DNA from: Thalassobacterium sedimentorum
GTDB lineage: Bacteria > Verrucomicrobiota > Verrucomicrobiia > Opitutales > Coraliomargaritaceae
Assembly (NCBI RefSeq): GCF_031127905.1
Contig: NZ_JARXIC010000029.1
Span: 1-44,001, forward strand
Direction of reading: 5' to 3'
DNA length: 44,001 bases
Shown here in pieces: positions 42,153 to 44,001 of this stretch. Every line of letters begins with the position of its first letter. Within the stretch, counting starts at the first letter, position 1. The notes beneath the pieces were generated by a model that saw nothing but the letters and a program-made list of their open reading frames with translations, was not told the DNA's origin and made no database searches. A program made the position numbers and the translations under genes.

Positions 42153-43157
42153 GTGAATCAAGAAGTTGCAAGATTCAGAAAAAGAGAATCTACCCCAATG
42201 GATATTATGCCCCCAAACGTTGTGCTCTTAATTATGGACACAATAAAAAACACAAAAAAACAACGCCTCGCGCATACTATCAACCTGCATCTCACCCTAC
42301 TCTGCAATTACGCTTGTGGGTTCTGTTACGCAGGATTTCCGGGAATCAAACAAAAGTTCCTCAACCTTGAGGTAATACTGGAAATTTTACGACAAATAGC
42401 AAGAGCACCTAAGCCAATAGGATGTAAATGCCGAAAAGTTACCTTCGTGGGGGGCGAACCGCTCCTATTCAAAGGAATCTATGAAGCGATTGCATATGCA
42501 CGTTCTTTAGGACTGGTGACTTCACTTGTCACCAATGCTTCGCTACTGAGTGATGATGCGATACGCCAGTTGGGCCCTATTCTCGACTGGTTAACTATCA
42601 GTATCGATTCAACCGACGACGCAACGAACCTTAAGATTGGTCGTGCGTTTCGTGGAATGCCTCAAACCAAAGGCGAGTATCTCCGTAAAATCAAACTAGC
42701 TAAGAGTTTCGGTATCCGAGTGAAGATCAACACAGTCGTTAACCAGAAGAACGCAGACGAAGACTTCAATGACTTCATCGAACAAGCCCGTCCGACTCGT
42801 TGGAAGGTCTTACAAGCCTCGCGGGTCGAAGAGGAGAACGGCAGCTGCTTTAATCAATGGGTCGTCACACAGGAGCGATTTGACGCATTTGTATCCCGTC
42901 ACGCTTCCTTAAGCTCCCAGGGCGTCACCGTTATCCCCGAGACGCAGTCGGACATCCGAGGCACCTACGCGATGATCTCACCCGATGGCCGCTTCTTTGA
43001 CACCTTAGAAGGCACATACAACTACAGCCGTCCCATTCTAGATGTAGGCATTGAGGAAGCCTTTTCCGATGTCAATTTCTCTATGGAACGCTTCAAACAG
43101 CGCGACGGCGATTATGACTTCGCGACCGGACTCAATGCAGAAAGGGGGGCAAAGTGA
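42153..43157 (+). CDS. Prokaryotic viperin homologue (radical SAM)
   Basis: A radical SAM enzyme expected to convert NTPs into 3'-deoxy-3',4'-didehydro (ddh) chain terminators against phage polymerases. The cluster motif is CNYACGFCY (C-x3-C-x2-C, residues 51-58). Viperin-specific blocks follow: KVTFVGGEPLLF, VTNASLL, LDWLTISIDSTDDATNLKIG, KINTVVNQKNADEDF, PTRWKVLQASRVEEENG and RPILDVGIEEAF. All are close to human viperin (for example KINSVINRFNVEED and RWKVFQ). The GTG at 42153 is the longest start; ATGs at 42198 or 42234 would give shorter forms and the true start is not decided. It overlaps the next gene as GTGA. No nucleotide kinase, a frequent neighbour of prokaryotic viperins, is present. 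Confidence 0.92.
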   Translation: MNQEVARFRKRESTPMDIMPPNVVLLIMDTIKNTKKQRLAHTINLHLTLLCNYACGFCYAGFPGIKQKFLNLEVILEILRQIARAPKPIGCKCRKVTFVGGEPLLFKGIYEAIAYARSLGLVTSLVTNASLLSDDAIRQLGPILDWLTISIDSTDDATNLKIGRAFRGMPQTKGEYLRKIKLAKSFGIRVKINTVVNQKNADEDFNDFIEQARPTRWKVLQASRVEEENGSCFNQWVVTQERFDAFVSRHASLSSQGVTVIPETQSDIRGTYAMISPDGRFFDTLEGTYNYSRPILDVGIEEAFSDVNFSMERFKQRDGDYDFATGLNAERGAK

Positions 43158-43405
43158 AAAACGTTCAACTGCCACGCGCCCACCGTAAACGGCTCAACAA
43201 GATGATACAGGACTTAGAGCAAAATGGTGCCAACCATCGTCGTTTCAGGGGCAAACAGTTACGTCGGAACAGTGAAATCATCTCAGTGCCACTGGGCTTA
43301 CATTGGCGGGCAATTTTTCTGACAACCGAAAACGGCTATCGTTTTTATGATTGTTATACGCACTCATCTTACAATAACCTGAACTTTTCTAAATTATCCC
43401 AATGA
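43154..43405 (+). CDS. RelE/HigB-like small protein in the viperin operon
   Basis: An 83-residue basic protein starting at a GTG that overlaps the viperin stop (GTGA, 43154-43157). The C-terminal half, ISVPLGLHWRAIFLTTENGY followed by RFYDCYTHSSYNN, resembles the beta-sheet of RelE/ParE-type toxins (P-L-x-x-x-W-R-x-x-F...Y-x-x-x-x-H-x-x-Y). The N-terminus is helical and positively charged. No antitoxin gene is adjacent; the following gene is too large and unlike known ones. Whether it is a ribosome-dependent RNase or a structural relative is unknown. Confidence 0.6.
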   Translation: MKNVQLPRAHRKRLNKMIQDLEQNGANHRRFRGKQLRRNSEIISVPLGLHWRAIFLTTENGYRFYDCYTHSSYNNLNFSKLSQ

Positions 43406-43923
43406 GCACAAAACCATCAAACATCATTAATACCCCCTTCCCTACCTTCGGCGAAGTCTTCCACTTCCTAGTGCATGCGATGGGCCTTCCAACGATCAAT
43501 GAGGCATTTTCAGAAACGCCAGATGAGAAGGTTTTCAACAAAGACTTACTAAGAAACTGGGCGAATGAGAAAGATGGGCCGCCGCGTTTAACTGAGATGG
43601 ATAATTGGCTCGTAGCGTCAATTTCAAGAATACCCAATAACAAGTATCTATATTTAAGCCTTCACGCCGCATGGTATGCTATTTGTAAAATCCATCAGAA
43701 ACGCATCACGGAAAGCACTCTTATCAACTCGAGGTACGAGACCCGCAGCTTGAATACGCTTCTAAATGTTCAGCATGCCGTGAAGATACTGCCTCTATTT
43801 CAACTCCAACTCAACCACTTCAGCAATGGAGGACCAATACTGGAAAAGAGCCTACACCAGTTGGTATGCTCACTATGGGAAGACGAAGCAAAGTATCCTC
43901 TGACCCGAATGGCACGGACTTAA
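43402..43923 (+). CDS. Unknown 173-residue protein, third gene of viperin operon
   Basis: Starts by ATGA overlap with the RelE-like gene (43402-43405), so it is translationally coupled. The protein is soluble, with segments FGEVFHFLVHAMGLPTINEA, NKDLLRNWANEKDGPP and LYLSLHAAWYAICKIHQKR. It is mostly helical, with no catalytic motif that I recognise. The early part could be a degenerate DNA-binding fold. It might be an antitoxin-like partner of the RelE-like protein, or an accessory factor of viperin. Its stop overlaps the end of the convergent gene at the right edge. Confidence 0.65.
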   Translation: MSTKPSNIINTPFPTFGEVFHFLVHAMGLPTINEAFSETPDEKVFNKDLLRNWANEKDGPPRLTEMDNWLVASISRIPNNKYLYLSLHAAWYAICKIHQKRITESTLINSRYETRSLNTLLNVQHAVKILPLFQLQLNHFSNGGPILEKSLHQLVCSLWEDEAKYPLTRMART

Positions 43924-44000
43924 GCGGCTTTATCGACCGTTTTCTTCTTCGGTTTTCCTTTGCTTTTTCTGGATTTCGAGACCTTAAATTTTGATCGATG
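43920..44000 (-). CDS. Partial gene, lysine-rich C-terminal tail at right edge
   Basis: The minus-strand frame ending with TAA at 43920-43922 is open to the window edge (26 codons). It encodes a very basic tail (SKSRKSKGKPKKKTVDK). Lys/Ser-rich tails like this occur at the ends of RNA- or DNA-binding proteins. Its stop overlaps the stop of the 173-residue gene by 3 bases. The frame is short, so it may be chance. Confidence 0.35.
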   Translation of the reverse strand, partial: HRSKFKVSKSRKSKGKPKKKTVDKAA

Positions 44001-44001
44001 A

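Noticed and set aside
43154-43923. Calling the two small genes a HigBA-type toxin-antitoxin pair
   Set aside because: The second protein is too long (173 residues) and shows no clear HTH antitoxin domain, so only a RelE-like label for the first is kept.

Overview
The window looks like accessory DNA from a Gram-negative bacterium. It is an integrated conjugative element (ICE-like) carrying a large anti-phage and anti-plasmid cargo, and it ends at a tRNA-Met fragment with a second small defence locus beyond it. The lipoproteins with lipoboxes and the VirB/Trb-type envelope genes show a diderm host. The general style of the proteins and codon use would fit Verrucomicrobiota (Opitutae-like), but that is an impression, not something the sequence proves.

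Layout. 1-2850 (minus strand): a partial two-helix membrane protein at the left edge, then an Im9-like immunity gene and an Rhs fragment whose tip is a colicin E9-type HNH DNase. 2841-4094: a MobF (TrwC/TraI-like) relaxase that stops where its helicase domain should start, directly abutting the Rhs fragment. 4107-4510: hairpin-rich non-coding DNA, a possible oriT and leader region. 4511-5949: a RadC-like JAB protein and a stand-alone ClpB-type AAA+ domain. 6138-15633: a compact plus-strand type IV secretion operon in the order VirB2, B3, B4, lipoprotein, B5/TrbJ, lipoprotein, B6, B8, B9, B10, lipoprotein. No VirB11 or VirD4/TraG coupling protein lies in the window. 15646-18100: small hypothetical genes, terminators, three 18-bp tandem repeats and a short DUF3085-like gene.

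18072-33210 is a minus-strand defence block of about 15 kb with eight genes. In transcription order it has an XRE-HTH/restriction-endonuclease fusion, an AAA_13-like ATPase, a complete Wadjet system (JetA, JetB, JetC, JetD), a REase-TPR protein and a very large REase-like protein broken by one in-frame TAA. 33340-38800 holds a frameshifted DNA/RNA endonuclease, a pair made of an Mrr-like nuclease and a RES-domain protein, a nested inverted repeat, an AbiE-like toxin-antitoxin pair with an operator palindrome, and an ArdA-like remnant. 38881-40689 is a small HTH protein and a tyrosine integrase. 40977-41170 contains a 3' fragment of tRNA-Met(CAT) and a second copy of its last 19 bases, each followed by a terminator-like hairpin.

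Beyond that boundary are two excisionase/MerR-like HTH genes (one apparently frameshifted) and a three-gene translationally coupled operon: a prokaryotic viperin, a RelE/HigB-like small protein and an unrecognised 173-residue protein. A basic C-terminal tail of another gene enters at the right edge.

How it may work together (inference): integrase, relaxase and T4SS moved the element into tRNA-Met, but the truncated relaxase and missing coupling ATPase suggest that transfer is now impaired or depends on genes outside the window. The cargo combines anti-plasmid (Wadjet), nuclease-based, NAD-targeting (RES), abortive (AbiE-like) and chain-terminator-producing (viperin) defences. Three genes are each broken by a single base change, so either the island is decaying or the assembly has small errors.
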